From Dichomitus squalens LYAD-421 SS1 (lineage: Eukaryota; Basidiomycota; Agaricomycetes; Polyporales; Polyporaceae): a stretch of DNA of 64,000 bases. Made by a program: the position numbers and the translations under genes. Position 1 is the stretch's first letter; each line of letters starts with the position of its first letter. The notes under the pieces were generated by a model. The model did not search any database. It was not told the DNA's origin and saw only the letters and a program-made list of their open reading frames with translations. Below are positions 49,501 to 62,599 of the stretch, one piece after another. The stretch is taken from NCBI RefSeq assembly GCF_000275845.1, contig NW_006766914.1:94875-158874 (forward strand). The letters run 5' to 3'.

Positions 49501-50084
49501 AGTCCTCATGGGACTCATCAGGTAGCATGTATGCGCTCAGTACACACCTCGTCTTCCTGGTCATATCCGATGTTCCCTGATGGTCTCCCCTCGGTCTGAG
49601 TGAATAAGCACTGGTAGCACGTCGTAGCTTCTTCGCAGAAGAAGATGTTGCGGTGTTCTCGTCGTCGTCAGAACGATCTTCGGGCGCTGCGCGTTTCTTA
49701 CCCTTGGCGTCCTTGGTCGGTTCGTTGATTGTGAGTGCAGAGGATGCGGGGAGGGTCGCTCGGCGTGTGCTGCAGCAGAGAACAGAGAATAAGCTTCAGA
49801 TATGCGATAGCATGCATGCGGACATACCGTTTGCCTGCTCGTGCTTCGTCGGCGGCTTCTCGTCCTTTGCCTTTGTTGTCGCGGGTACGCTTCGATGAGG
49901 AGGATGCGGCGTGCTGTGATATATCTTGCTGAGTGCGTTGGTTCTGTTTCTGCTTTGCGGCCTTGACTCGTGCGCTCGTGCGCAGAACCTTGGGCTCGGA
50001 GGATCCTGGCTGAGATGAGTCTTCGGTGTGCGCGAGGAACGGACTGCTGCTACTAGTCGCTGCTTGGGGCTGGGTAGAGTCCAT
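43517..50084 (-). CDS. UFD4: HECT-type E3 ubiquitin ligase, Ufd4/TRIP12 family
   Basis: Very long gene with many exons. It begins at 50084 ([20 protein letters not shown]) and stops at 43517, for a protein of very roughly 1,800-1,900 aa. Order: a disordered basic N-terminus; a long acidic stretch (about 48.9-49.4 kb, runs of D and E); an armadillo-type repeat region ([48 protein letters not shown]) over about 47.9-49.2 kb; a Ser/Ala-rich linker; and a C-terminal HECT domain from about 45.1 kb ([52 protein letters not shown]). The thioester Cys is in [12 protein letters not shown], codon 43619-43621, about 34 residues from the end as usual. Family members ubiquitinate ubiquitin-fusion and degron-bearing substrates for the proteasome. 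Exon borders in the linker are only partly resolved. Confidence 0.93.
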
Positions 50085-50364
50085 TTAGTGCATGCAGCGA
50101 GCCATCGATCCCCTTCAGTAGGCTATCGAGCAGAGTGCGGTCAAGAATGTGGTCAACGGCGCAAACGCTGCACTTGTTGCCACACGTCCTTTTCCGCGCT
50201 CAGCCCGCTTTGCGGCGCCGCTCCAAACGGCATTACTCAGCAGTTAATCTCGGCGTTATACTTTTCCTTTACCCAGTTTGCTGGGGCTGATTACTCGCAC
50301 CCCAATGAGAATATCAGCATTACAAAAAATCTAGTAGATACACGAGCACGTAAAGTACAAGATC
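50085..50364. promoter_or_regulatory. promoter region of the HECT ligase gene
   Basis: A 280-base spacer between the NTR1/TFIP11 stop and the HECT ligase start, both on -. It must hold the 3' UTR of the first and the promoter of the second. I see no clear TATA box. Confidence 0.4.
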
Positions 50365-53300
50365 CTACTTCGTCGCCCTCAGAACCATGTCGTCCATGGT
50401 GATCGCCCGATATGCCCCATTCGCATCCGCCGCCCACACAGCATCGTCCAGAATGTACACGAGCACTCCTCCCTTTCCGTCCGCCGTGGGCGAAACCCGA
50501 TACAGCGGCATCCGCGACTCCTCGTGCACCTTCCCTGCCGGCAGGAACAGCAGGTTGTGCGCTGCCGCGTAGTCCTCCACGATGGAACGGAAAGTGACTT
50601 CTTGCGTGCGCGCAGGCTTCGGTTTCTCCTTCGGCCTCGACAGTGTGATGGCTGCGCCTGCAGAGAGCGGCACGGTGTGATCGGGACGGGGGAGCAGTGT
50701 CGGGGCGTCCGGTCCAAGTTCCAGCGCCTTATTCATGAGTTGAAGCCCACGGGTGAAACCCTGCGATACGCCCGGAGTGTTCTGTATGTTCTCGGAGAAT
50801 GCCTTCTTCCACTCCTCGTACCATCGCGAGACTTCCGCCAGGCTCGCGTTCGGCTGGATGAGCCAGATGTACAGCACGTCGAGCCACTTCGGGAAGAACT
50901 CCTTCTCGAGGATCTGCGAGAGGACAGAGGGGCGGAGGAGCCGCTCCCACAACATGACGTCTTGCAATGGTTGCATGTCTTGTTGTCGAGGGTTGACACG
51001 GAAGTCTTCGCGGAGTCGGGAGCCGAGCTTAGGTACGACATACTTCAGCAACATGGTGTCCCAATCTCCGACATCGAATACGTCTTTCCAGACGGCAAGG
51101 TCCTGAGGTATCGTATCGGAAGTTGACCACGCCCGAAGCACGCTCTTGACTTTCCGACGCGCATCTCCGAGAACATCCTCCAATCGGAGACCGATGTGAG
51201 GCAGCCACGGGAATACGAGCGTCTGCAAAGGAACCTTGCTCTTCCGCGGATGCCAATCGCCGACGGCTTTGTGGACCTTGGGTAAGATGAGCTGGTCGAA
51301 GAAGTTGTCGCGTATAAACGGTGGGAGGAACGACGACCACGCTTCGTACAAGCGTACTGCTGGGGTAGGATCCTCGGGCGACCATTCGTTGTTCAAGGAA
51401 GAGCGAACGCGCGGCAGCCAGGTGTTCCATAGTAGACTCTCGTAAGGAGTCATTGGCTTCTCCCTACATCACGTCATAGCGTTAGATAGCAATCGAATTA
51501 CCGAAACAGTATGACTTACTCTACGATAGGGGTAGACACGACCGTGCTGCTCCCATACACCTGGACTTGATTGACAGGTTTGTCTCCAGGGATAGCCATT
51601 TTCAGAGCGCGTCGCCAAGCACGGAAGCTCGCCGTGAACGCAGTGGGGTCTTCGAGAGGCTGCCACTGTGCCAGCATTCTGCGGATCTAGACGCATACAG
51701 TCAGCATTTGGGAGGCAACACGTCGGTTGGGGTACGTACAACAGGCGCGATCGCAGCTACGACCACCTCATCCAAGCGGTAGCGGTCGAACTCCTTTGCG
51801 TGCTCTCCAAGGAGTTTGTCAAAGCCAGCGGAGAACGGCTCCAGCGACGCCTCATACATGGATGCGGCCTCACGCGACTGAGTGTTGATCTCGTCCACGA
51901 CGATGTTCATATGTTGCATACGGGCGATAACTGAGTCATGATCAATATAAACCATCGTTTCGTGTGCAGGGAGAGTCGGCACTTACGCTCGGCTTCCTCA
52001 TCTACTTGCTTCCGCAGCCTCGCGTCCTCTACACGGATCCACTTTTTGCGCTCCTCGAGGGCACGGGCTTCCTTCGCAAGACCATCCAGGTCGGTACGAC
52101 ATGACTCGGTGATGAGGCGAAGGTTGTGGCGAATCTCGGGGAGACGCATGGGATCGGTGGAGGGGGTCCATGACGCCTTGGCCACTTCGGCCAAAGAGGA
52201 CACCTCTCGCAGCTGTACAACGCCGTCAGCACAAGTGGCAGAAGAGACCACGCATATACACACCGTAGCACCTGTGGCGTCGATAATGGGACCAACACCA
52301 GCTTGAGGTACGGCCTCCTGGCCCGCCTCCGCAATGATCTCCTCGTATGTTTTGTGCTCGACACGGGTCTTCGTCTTCTTCGGCTTCTTCCAAGCATCCG
52401 TGCGAGCTTCGTGCGCCTTCGCAGCCTTACGAGCTTTGCGGGCGGCCGGCTTAGAATCCTCGTCGTCACTGACAATTTCGCCCCGCCGGCGCGCCTCGGC
52501 CTTCGCCTGCTCGGTTTTCTCTCTGAACCCCTTAAAGGCGAGACCCATACCTTTCGGCCGTAGCTTGCTCTCCACGGGGGTAACGATACCCTCTCCCGTC
52601 GTCCCCAGACCCTGCCCGGTCTGCCAACCCATCTTCGCTAGCATACGCGCACCGAAGGTCCCAGAGATCTTGGAGAAGTGCATTTGCTCGGTGGCACTGA
52701 GAGGCGTCGCTGAGCGGGGGGTGCTCGTGCTGCTGTCGGCATTGCGGAGGAAAGAGCGTTGCTGGCGTGCGCCGCCGAAGGCAGTGGGGAAGTCCTCCGC
52801 GGCAGCGGGTGCGGGCGACGGGGATGCTGAGGATTCGGGAGCAACGGGACGCGACGAGCCAATTCCGCCCTTCGCGAAAGATGGCATTGCACTTGCGCTC
52901 CCTATACCTCCCTTCGACGATCCAATGCCTCCTTTCGACGCCCCGATACCGCCCTTGCCGGCACCTATTCCACCACCCTTACTAGAACCTATACCTCCCT
53001 TCCCGACTCCTAGCCCTAGCCCACCAAAGCGCGGCCGCTCCTCTTCTTCCTCTTCCTCTTCCCGTACGCGCGGAGATGGTGGCTTCGACGGCTCAGATTC
53101 GGACGATTCTGCGTCCTCGTCCTCCAACTCCACATCCTCACCAACGTCCTCTCCTTTCTCCCCGCCATCTTCCTCCGCGCTAGCCTTGCTACCATCCATG
53201 TCCACGTCCTCGTCTAGCGTCACCTTCGAGCCTGAGGTCACAAAGGACGGAGCTTTGGTACGAGTCCTCGCCTTCCGTCGCGCGACCTTCTCGTCCTCTT

Positions 53301-53505
53301 CATCGTCGTCACTCGCAAACACCCCGTAAATCGCATCCTCCTTCGCGTTCTTGCGCCTCCGTTTCCTGTTGTATGGATTCTCGAAGAGCTCCCGTTCAGC
53401 GCGTGCGTCCGGGTCGCTGTCATCGAAATGGGGTTCATCGACGTCTGAAACGGGAGAAGAGTCGGGGTCATCATCCTCGAGGAGCTGCCGTTTCCTCCTA
53501 GCCAT
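50365..53505 (-). CDS. Ntr1/TFIP11 G-patch spliceosome disassembly factor
   Basis: Starts at 53505 (MARRKRQLLEDDDPDSSPVS) and stops at 50365; about 900 residues. The N-terminus is a TIP-type acidic/basic region (FENPYNRKRRRKNAKEDAIY, GVFASDDDEED). Next come a Glu-rich run and an unusual glycine repeat (units like SSKGGIG, coded at about 52857-53010). A G-patch follows (FGARMLAKMGWQTGQGLG, ending LRPKGMGLAFKGF), then a charged region and a GCFC-type helical C-terminus (YESLLWNTWLPRVRSSLNNE, FFDQLILPKVHKAVGDW, WLDVLYIWLIQPNASLAEV, YAAAHNLLFLPAGKVHE). In yeast and human it recruits and activates the DEAH helicase Prp43/DHX15 to release the intron lariat. A 453-bp MITE sits 76 bases before the start codon. 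Confidence 0.93.
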
Positions 53506-53581
53506 GCCGAGAGAGTAGTAGAGACTGCAAGAAGAGACTACTATATGTGTGATTAGCAGGGCAGAGACAGCATAGCGTATA

Positions 53582-54034
53582 CAGTCGACACCCTCCTAAC
53601 CCATACCCCTGGTAACCCATAAACTCCGAAAACCCATAGGATTTTGGCTTTCCCAAGTCGGGATAGGGGGAATTCGACCCCATAACCCATAGGTCCCCAA
53701 TACCCCATAACCCATAGCCTTCTAGGGTTCAAAACCCATACGGTAATAGTGGTCACACTGAGATTTTGCTCATCAATAACCCACAAAATACTTGACACAT
53801 TCTTCCCAGTGTCCTCCCAGTGTCCATCCACGCTTCGACCATGTTATGGGTAGATTAGTGTGTTCGAAATCCCATAGCGCTCCCTCAAAGGGTCAGTAGA
53901 CGCCTGTTCAGCCCTCGCCAACTGGGACTTATCAGGGCGCTTATGAGGCGCTAAAGTCTTGGTAGCCCATAACCCCTCAAAACCCGTATATTTGGGCCTG
54001 TCCCGAGGGCTATGGGTTAAGAGGGTGTCGACTG
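53582..54034. mobile_element. MITE, non-autonomous Tc1/mariner-like element
   Basis: A 453-bp element with terminal inverted repeats of 24 bases at 53582-53605 and 54011-54034, with one mismatch at position 15. It begins CAGTCGACACCCTC and ends with the reverse complement. A TA dinucleotide flanks each end (53580-53581 and 54035-54036), the duplication left by Tc1/mariner-type transposases, and the CAGT start also fits that superfamily. There is no transposase frame. Inside are six direct copies of AACCCATA between 53598 and 53740 and one inverted copy at 54011-54018. It lies in the divergent promoter between NTR1/TFIP11 (-) and RPS4 (+). Confidence 0.88.
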
Positions 54035-54241
54035 TAGTACAAGCCGGCGTCTTACTCGGACCGCCGACGCGTCATAGGCGCTTCAGTTGAAGTAGCGCTC
54101 GGTCACATTGCACTCAGCCCAACTCCGACTGATGGCCCATCGGCCTTTCCCGAGCACCTGAACGCTACCAAGTTTTGGAACGCCTGTACCAGCAAACGAG
54201 GCCGACGCCGCCGCCAACGTCAAGACCGCAAGACATTCAAC

Positions 54242-55423
54242 ATGGTCAGTATGCTGCTAAGGGTCCTCAGGGACGTCTTTGGGGTTGATATGGAGGAACT
54301 GTCGCAATCTGAAGCTTTGGGGGGATGGATGCTATACTCGGCCTCCGGATGAACCCCTTACCTCTGCTCGCGGTACCCATTCTCGCGGACGACCCTGGTG
54401 ATTCTCTCGTATCGTTCAATCATATGCTGACTATATCCTCCCTATGCCGTGTAGGCCCGTGGACCCAAAAAGCACTTGAAGCGTCTTGCCGCGCCATCCT
54501 CATGGATGCTCGACAAGCTCAGCGGCACTTATGTGCGTATCCTAGCGGTCTTGGCGCAGAGACTTGCTTGCTCAACACGACGACAATGAATTTTAGGCCC
54601 CCCGCCCTTCCCCTGGTCCTCACAAACTTCGTGAATCTCTCCCCCTCACGATCTTCCTCCGTAACCGCCTCAAGTATGCCTTGACTGGCCGCGAGGTTAC
54701 CTCGATTGTCCAGCAGCGCTTGATCAAGGTCGACGGCAAGGTCAGGACTGACCCGACCTACCCCGCGGGCTTCATGGGTACGTCGCTTTGAGTTCTATCA
54801 TTATCATGAGTTGACGGACAGGGCGTGAATTCGCTGTGTCCAGATGTCATCACGATCGAGAAGTCTGGCGAGCACTTCCGTCTCCTTTACGACGTCAAGG
54901 GCCGCTTCACCATTCACCGCATCACCCCCGAGGAGGCTACCTACAAGCTCCTCAAGGTCCGCAAGGTGGCAATCGGCAACCGTGGTGTTCCCTACATCGT
55001 CACACACGATGGCCGCACGATCCGTTACCCCGACCCCGTGATCAAGGTCAACGATACCGTTCGCTTCGACATTGATCAGGGCAAGATTACCGATTTCGTC
55101 AAGTTTGATACTGGCAACCTCGTCTTTATTACCGGTGGTCGTAACAGGGGTCGTGCTGGTGTGATCACCCACCGTGAGAAGCACGTTGGTGGCTTCGACA
55201 TCGTCCACGTCAAGGATTCCCTTGACAGAACATTTGCTACGCGGTAAGCACTCTATCGTGTAACGTTCACCATCTTACTGAACGTCCGAACCATGACAGC
55301 ATCTCCAACATCTTCGTCATTGGTGAGGGCACGAAGTCTTGGGTATCCCTGCCGAAGGGCAAGGGCATCAAGCTCACTATTGCTGAGGAGCGTGATGTCA
55401 GGAGGAAACAGCGTGCTGCCTAG
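54242..55423 (+). CDS. RPS4: 40S ribosomal protein eS4 (S4)
   Basis: Structural protein of the small ribosomal subunit. Five exons join in frame: 54242-54244, 54455-54532, 54597-54777, 54844-55243, 55300-55423 (786 nt, 261 aa, the usual length). Exon 1 holds only the start codon and is followed by a 210-base intron, a common arrangement in ribosomal protein genes. The protein begins [20 protein letters not shown]. It contains the S4-type RNA-binding region ([20 protein letters not shown]), the central eS4 domain ([20 protein letters not shown]) and a KOW motif ([16 protein letters not shown]). It ends VRRKQRAA. The MITE lies 207 bases upstream of the start codon. Confidence 0.97.
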
Positions 55424-56580
55424 CAATAGACGGGTCTGTATCGTACTGCTGCTATGTTCACGCTCATCACCTACCCTCGCATGCCTATGCGCTCGTTGTA
55501 TGCCATTAGTACGCCACTGCCCAAAAATTTGCATGCATGCCTGTAGTGCCCGTTTGGTGCGGCGAGAAGCATCGTCCCGCACTCCTTCTATGACATGTTG
55601 TACATTGTATCTTGTGCTTGGACTGCTGGGAACACTGCGCAGGTTTTACCATCTCGTTGGTGTGCTTGAATCTTGAGCGGACATATGAGCGGATTTGCAC
55701 GTGGATGTGGGTTATCTAATCTCCGAACTAGGGCGCGGTGACATAGGTCCGCCGGTGAGACTGACGGGCTAAATAGCGCTGGGTCCCGGCGAGCTCGAGA
55801 ATTACAGGGGTAAATGACAGTGAATTACATCAGCGGTATCATACGGTGAATAACGCATTAGAATGGTTAAATAGGTGTAAAGTACACCAGTTGGACGGAT
55901 CTTTGGCAGAAGATCGGCGCTAACAAAAGTCAGGCTTATTGAAGAAGCTGCCGCCTAGGGTTCTATCTGCAAAACCTCCGCCATACTCTGGACCCAACTC
56001 GTCCACCAATAGCTCGTAGTCTCATGCCAGACTTGTGCGCATGCAGGACACCCTGGACATCCGGCGTGCCTTCCGACGTGAAACACCTTGAGTCGACGAC
56101 AATGGATAATCTGTCTGCTAAGACCCTCAATCATTAGCAGATAAGATATGCAACATTACCGCCACACTGATTCAACTCTTGCGGGGCGGGGCGAGCACTT
56201 ACTGTAATTTGGACTATAATGCCGCCGGTTTGATGCATATCAAACGATGCCTCACATGCGATATGGCTTGTGTCACATGAGCAGCGTTGAGTAGTTGATT
56301 GACACAAATTGACCCACCCATTTCGGACGTCTGCAGATTTACCGGTAAATTACATGTAAATTACATAGGCTAATATGCATAGGTCAATCTCGGTCGCGAG
56401 TTTCACCGTGCCCTACTCCGAACTTGCGAAGAGGTCTTGTCTTGTGCTCGTTCACCGACCACCGTCGACTCCCCCACTGCGCCCTTCGCTCGCTCATCGC
56501 ACTAAATGGCTATATCATATCGTCTGAACACATCTTAGTTGTTTTGTACTCTACACTCGCCCGTATTGCCTCGCGTTCGA
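55424..56580. other. intergenic with a short direct repeat
   Basis: No gene is supported. A 25-26 base imperfect direct repeat occurs at 55809-55833 and 56344-56369 (core GGTAAAT, later AATTACAT). The right end is the promoter and leader of SNM1, with a C/T-rich run before the start. Confidence 0.45.
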
Positions 56581-59443
56581 ATGGCGAAGAAGCGCAAGGA
56601 ACCCATCGCAACGCAGTCGTCGACAATCCTTGACTTTTTTGACAGGGGTTCCACTGGTTCGAATGCCAGAGAAGCAAAGAAGCAGAAGACTATCGGAATC
56701 GTGACTCGGCGCAAAAGCGCATCGCCTGTTAAGCGTGAGCCCGAAGACATTATTGTCATTGACGATTCGGAAGAGGAAGATGAGGTCGAGGTATCAGCAA
56801 TCCGTCCTGCCTCTCAACCCGTCCAGCATGCGACGAAGAATGTGCCGAGAAGTGCACCAGCTGGCAACGGGAAGGAGGTACTGAATGTGACGCCTGTCCT
56901 AGCAAATATCAGTGCGCATGCATGCCCCTCAGTCAGATTATGCCAGACTGACCTTTCGGATGAAGGCCAGAACGTCAAGAGCGATCCGGACCCAAACGAG
57001 TGCGTTTTTGGTGTACCATCAGAGCTTCTCATTCCCCCAGGTCCTGTCACGCAGCCTGAGGATGACGGGAGGGACACGTTGCTTCCAAAAACCCCTGTCA
57101 TGTTGACCACGCATGAGCAGCCAAGGGCTACAGATCCGCCGCTGAACGATATCCCTCCTCGTGTGCTGCCGGATTGTTCGCACGACGGTGTTGTGGACGA
57201 ATCACTTTCCCCGACAGGCCAGCACGCAGACGCAGGTCAGGTGGATGTGCAACTTGGCGAAGGCGCCTGGGACACGGGTGATGATGAGATGGAGCTCGTC
57301 GAGGAAGCAGATGCCAAGATAAAGGCAGAAGAAGATGATGCTGTTGACATCGATCTAACCTTGGACGACGACGTCGGCATCAGCTCAGGAGTGAATGAGA
57401 AGCCCGTCGAGAGCTGCCCTATATGTGAGAGGGAATTAGTGGGGATGAGCGAATTAGTCAGTAGGGCCGCGTGTGAACGTCAGTTCTTATCGTTTGACTG
57501 AACATCTTTGCAGGATATTCACGACCATGTCGATGCATGTCTGAACACGCTGCCGGATTCTAAGACCTCCGCACCTGATCCCACATCTAGTTCCAAGCCT
57601 ATGCGACCTCTATCTGCGCTTCGAACTCCTCAGATGCCCAAATGCGAACCTATCGCGAGGACCTCCAAGTCCTTGGCGAAACAGGAAGGCGACTGCAACA
57701 TATTCACTACACTCATGACTTCTTACAAGGAGAACGAAGCGTGGAAGGAAGCTTCCGCCGTCGAAGACCGCGACTTCCGTCCCACGAAGGCCAACGGGGG
57801 CCGGCGGAAGGCGCCGTTCTATAAGGTCATGCAGGGCATGCCAATCGCTGTCGATGCGTTTCGCTACGGCACTATCCCGAACGTCACCGCATACTTCCTC
57901 ACGTCAGTTGAACATATATGCGAATATAATGATCCATGATCGAAGTCTCATCACACGTCTCTTACAGTCATGCGCACTCGGATCACTACACGAACCTTTC
58001 TGCGAGGTGGGATAGTGGCCCAATATACTGCTCGGAGGGCACCGCCAACCTGATTATACATATGCTGGGCGTTGACCCGAAATGGGTACACGCGCTCCCT
58101 ATGGACGTCGCGACTACTATTCCCAACACCGGTGGCGTGCAGGTCACGCTTATCGAAGCGAACCATTGTACGTACCGGATGCCCGCCTCCTACATGCGCG
58201 CTCACAAGATACATTCTCAGGTCCTGGTTCGTGCCTCTTCCTTTTTGAGGGCAAGCAGACCGTCAACGCTGGCGACAGTGCATATAAGTCGTCGTACGTT
58301 GGCTCTGCCAAGATATTCAGATATCTCCATTGCGGGGACTTTCGAGCATCCCCGCAGCACGTTCTACACCCTGCGATCAAGGGGAAGCGCATAGATCACT
58401 GCTACTTGGACACGACCTATCTGGATCCGAAAGTAAGTGCATACCCGTCTGAGTTGCATTGTGTGCTGATCAGGTCGTGTCAGTATTGTTTTCCTCCCCA
58501 GCCTCTCGTCATTTCAGCCTGTGCTGAGCTCGCGAGACGACTTGTGCAGGGCAAGTCTGTGGAAGATAAGGCAGGCGGAGAGGCGAAGCCCCGCACGGTG
58601 ACAGGCTGGTTTACGCGAGTGGAGAAGAGCGAGAAAGGCAAGGAGAAGGAGAAGGCCATCGCGTCCTCCGAAAAGATCCTCATCGTAGTCGGGTAAGTCG
58701 TAGTTACGGGCTTAAGCTTCCTTGGCTGACAACTTCCTAGTACATACTCCATCGGGAAAGAGCGCATTTTGAAGGGTATGCATCTCTAAAGGGAATATTG
58801 AACCAACGCTCATTTGGTTTGTAGCGATCGCCAGGGCTCTGGACACCAAAGTATACTGCGATCCTCGCAAGGCAGCCATCCTACGCTGCCAGTCAGATCC
58901 AGAGCTCGATGCGCTCCTCACTACCGACCCTTTTACCGCTGGCGTGCATCTCGTGCCCTTAGCCATCATCGCATCCGATCGACTAAAGACATACATGGAG
59001 CGATGGAAGGGTCACTGGAGCAAAGTCATTGGGTTTAGGCCCACGGGATGGACGTGAGTCACTTGTGTCATCTTCTGGCGGCGTGTGCTCATGAGTCACA
59101 CATTAGTTTCACTGCGCCGAACGGTACCGACATGCTCCCCTCGATACCTACGGTCATCTCGCGCTCGCAAAGCCGCACGTTCACACATGCGAACCTGCAA
59201 CCCGCGCGGAACTCGACGGCGGCGCTGCAGGTGTACGGCGTGCCGTACTCGGAGCACAGCTCGTTCTTTGAGCTGACATGCTTCGCGCTTTCGTTCGAGT
59301 GGACTCGGATGATCGCGACGGTGAACGTAGGCAGCGAGGCGTCGCGGGGAAAGATGGCGAAGTGGGTCGAGCGGTGGGAGGCGGAGCGGAAGAAGCGGGG
59401 CAAGGTTGAAGTGGTGGGATACCGAGCGCAGGATTATTGGTAG
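56581..59443 (+). CDS. PSO2: DNA crosslink repair nuclease Snm1/Pso2
   Basis: 5'-exonuclease of the metallo-beta-lactamase/beta-CASP family that trims interstrand-crosslinked DNA in the nucleus. I choose the ATG at 56581 (MAKKRKEPIA). An in-frame ATG at 56539 would add 14 residues. Residues 13-20 (SSTILDFF) resemble a PCNA-binding PIP box without the usual Gln. A UBZ4-type zinc finger is split by an intron: CPICERELVG (57415 on), then DIHDHVDACL (57514-57543). The catalytic core has FRYGTIPNVTAYFLT, then HAHSDHY at 57969-57989 (HxHxDH metal ligands), then HCGDFRASPQHVLHP, LDTTYLDPKY and GTYSIGKERILKAIA. The end has VYGVPYSEHSSFFEL, with the beta-CASP His, and VEVVGYRAQDYW. Six or more introns interrupt the second half. 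Confidence 0.95.
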
Positions 59444-59566
59444 TGTACGTTCTCGTCTATAATGAACGCCGTCCTGGGTGCCCGCGCATCAGGACACTCC
59501 ACGCTACTGTACACTTGAAGGACTTCAGCTAATCTCCAGCTCATCGACGGCCGTCTCTTGTGTTAC

Positions 59567-61225
<1,659 letters not shown>

Positions 61226-62343
61226 TCTGAATGTTTCTCTTGATGAAAAGTGTACTGCTTTGAGAGGTGGATGAGACACAGGCCTGGGGGTGTGCGTGTG
61301 GGTCTCGGAGCTCCTTATGATACCTTGTAAATATAGCTCATGCGAATGCGCTCATGCATTAGTACCATGTAAGTTTCGTGCACGCACCCCGTGATCGATA
61401 CTCCTTAAGCACCGGCCCGAGGAATAGGTTTGCCGAGAGCGTCGTAGTACGTGGGCATAGCAGTGTTCCCTTGCCCGGCTATTTCTGCGCACCACTAGTC
61501 TCACCACACGGCATGCAATCCCATGTATCCGACCATAGAAAAGTCCACGAAAGCGGGAGGCAGGAGGCAACCCCCCGCTGATTCACCGGGGTTTCCAAAG
61601 GCTTTGTTCAGAAAAGCCACGCTTCATGCCCAGTGAAAACTTACATGGGTTCAGCCGTTTTGGATCGGCGAAAGTCGTGCAAGAGCGGTTGAGGTCGGGA
61701 GGTCTCGATTTGAATTGGACGGAACATTTTAGGCGCTCAATGCATGTCTCTAATTGACCTTACGGTGACCAGATCGGACGTGTTTGTCCTTACACCGGTG
61801 ACGTCGACATGTCTCTCACTTGGCACTAACATGTCTATAAGGCCCCTCTTGAAAATTATGTGTGCTAATGAACTAGTGGTTGTGCCCTTTAGGCAAGCTA
61901 CCACACGTGTTGCTGTTTGCTCCTACTCTCAAGACTTCTACAATCCTCCAACCCGTATCGCCGCTCCAGTGCCTCCCCCGCTAATTCGCCGTGCTCACCA
62001 CCCCTAATTGTTCCCCATTTGTCCCCAGACCCAAGGAGTTAGGCATGAGGGGAGGGCCGGAGAGGAGGAGGTGTTGGACTCGAGGATCCGGAGGAGTTCT
62101 TCAGTACGCTAAACAACATCCACACACTGCATTTTCCCCACTATTTTCCCCCTTACTATTTCCCCCTTTTCTCGGCATCGATCTCTCCCCTCGGTGAGGA
62201 TGTGATGTCATGCGCTTTAGGCGCCGATGTTCGGATTCGCTCGACGTAGATTCTGTGCCTCTATCCACTACGTCCACCATCTCCATCCCTTCGTTTGCAA
62301 GCCACTCACACTATGTCGCTTCTAGAGGCACTTCTCCTCGACA
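61226..62343. other. intergenic, no gene seen
   Basis: Promoter side of the AKR gene followed by about 900 bases without a supported frame. Pyrimidine-rich runs occur near 62130-62170. Confidence 0.5.
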
Positions 62344-62592
62344 ATGCCTCCTGACAAGCCTACGCAGACAACGGTGACGAAAAACAATGTGCGTACCTCG
62401 CAAGACAACGCAGTGGCCTTCTCAACTGGACCTGAAGGGAGCAAAGTATGTACCAATCAACTCAACTCACCAGATTAGGTCCTGGCTTCACTCATTCTCC
62501 TGGTTATACATGCGCAAATGGTACACAGATGCCATTGGCACGTTGGAGGCCTTCGAGGCACACTACAAGACCCTGAGTCCCTCGGATCGCAG
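62344..62592 (+). pseudogene. small hypothetical gene, probably frameshifted
   Basis: An ATG at 62344 opens MPPDKPTQTTVTKNNVRTSQ and reaches GPEGSK before stopping soon after. In another frame the sequence continues smoothly as GAKYVPINSTHQIRSWLHSF, LYMRKWYTDAIGTLEAFEAH and YKTLSPSDRR, ending at a GTAAGT donor near 62593. Removing one base near 62445 would connect the two halves, so I read this as a frameshifted relic or a sequencing error in a small mushroom-specific gene. I do not know its function, and downstream exons are unclear. Confidence 0.4.
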
Positions 62593-62599
62593 GGTAAGT

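Noticed and set aside
52334..53329. 331-codon frame on + antisense to NTR1/TFIP11
   Set aside because: Shadow of the acidic and glycine-rich coding sequence on -, which has clear domains.
54245..54454. Possible C/D-box snoRNA in RPS4 intron 1
   Set aside because: A GGATGA and a CTGA about 80 bases apart are present, but the C box deviates from consensus and no terminal stem is visible.
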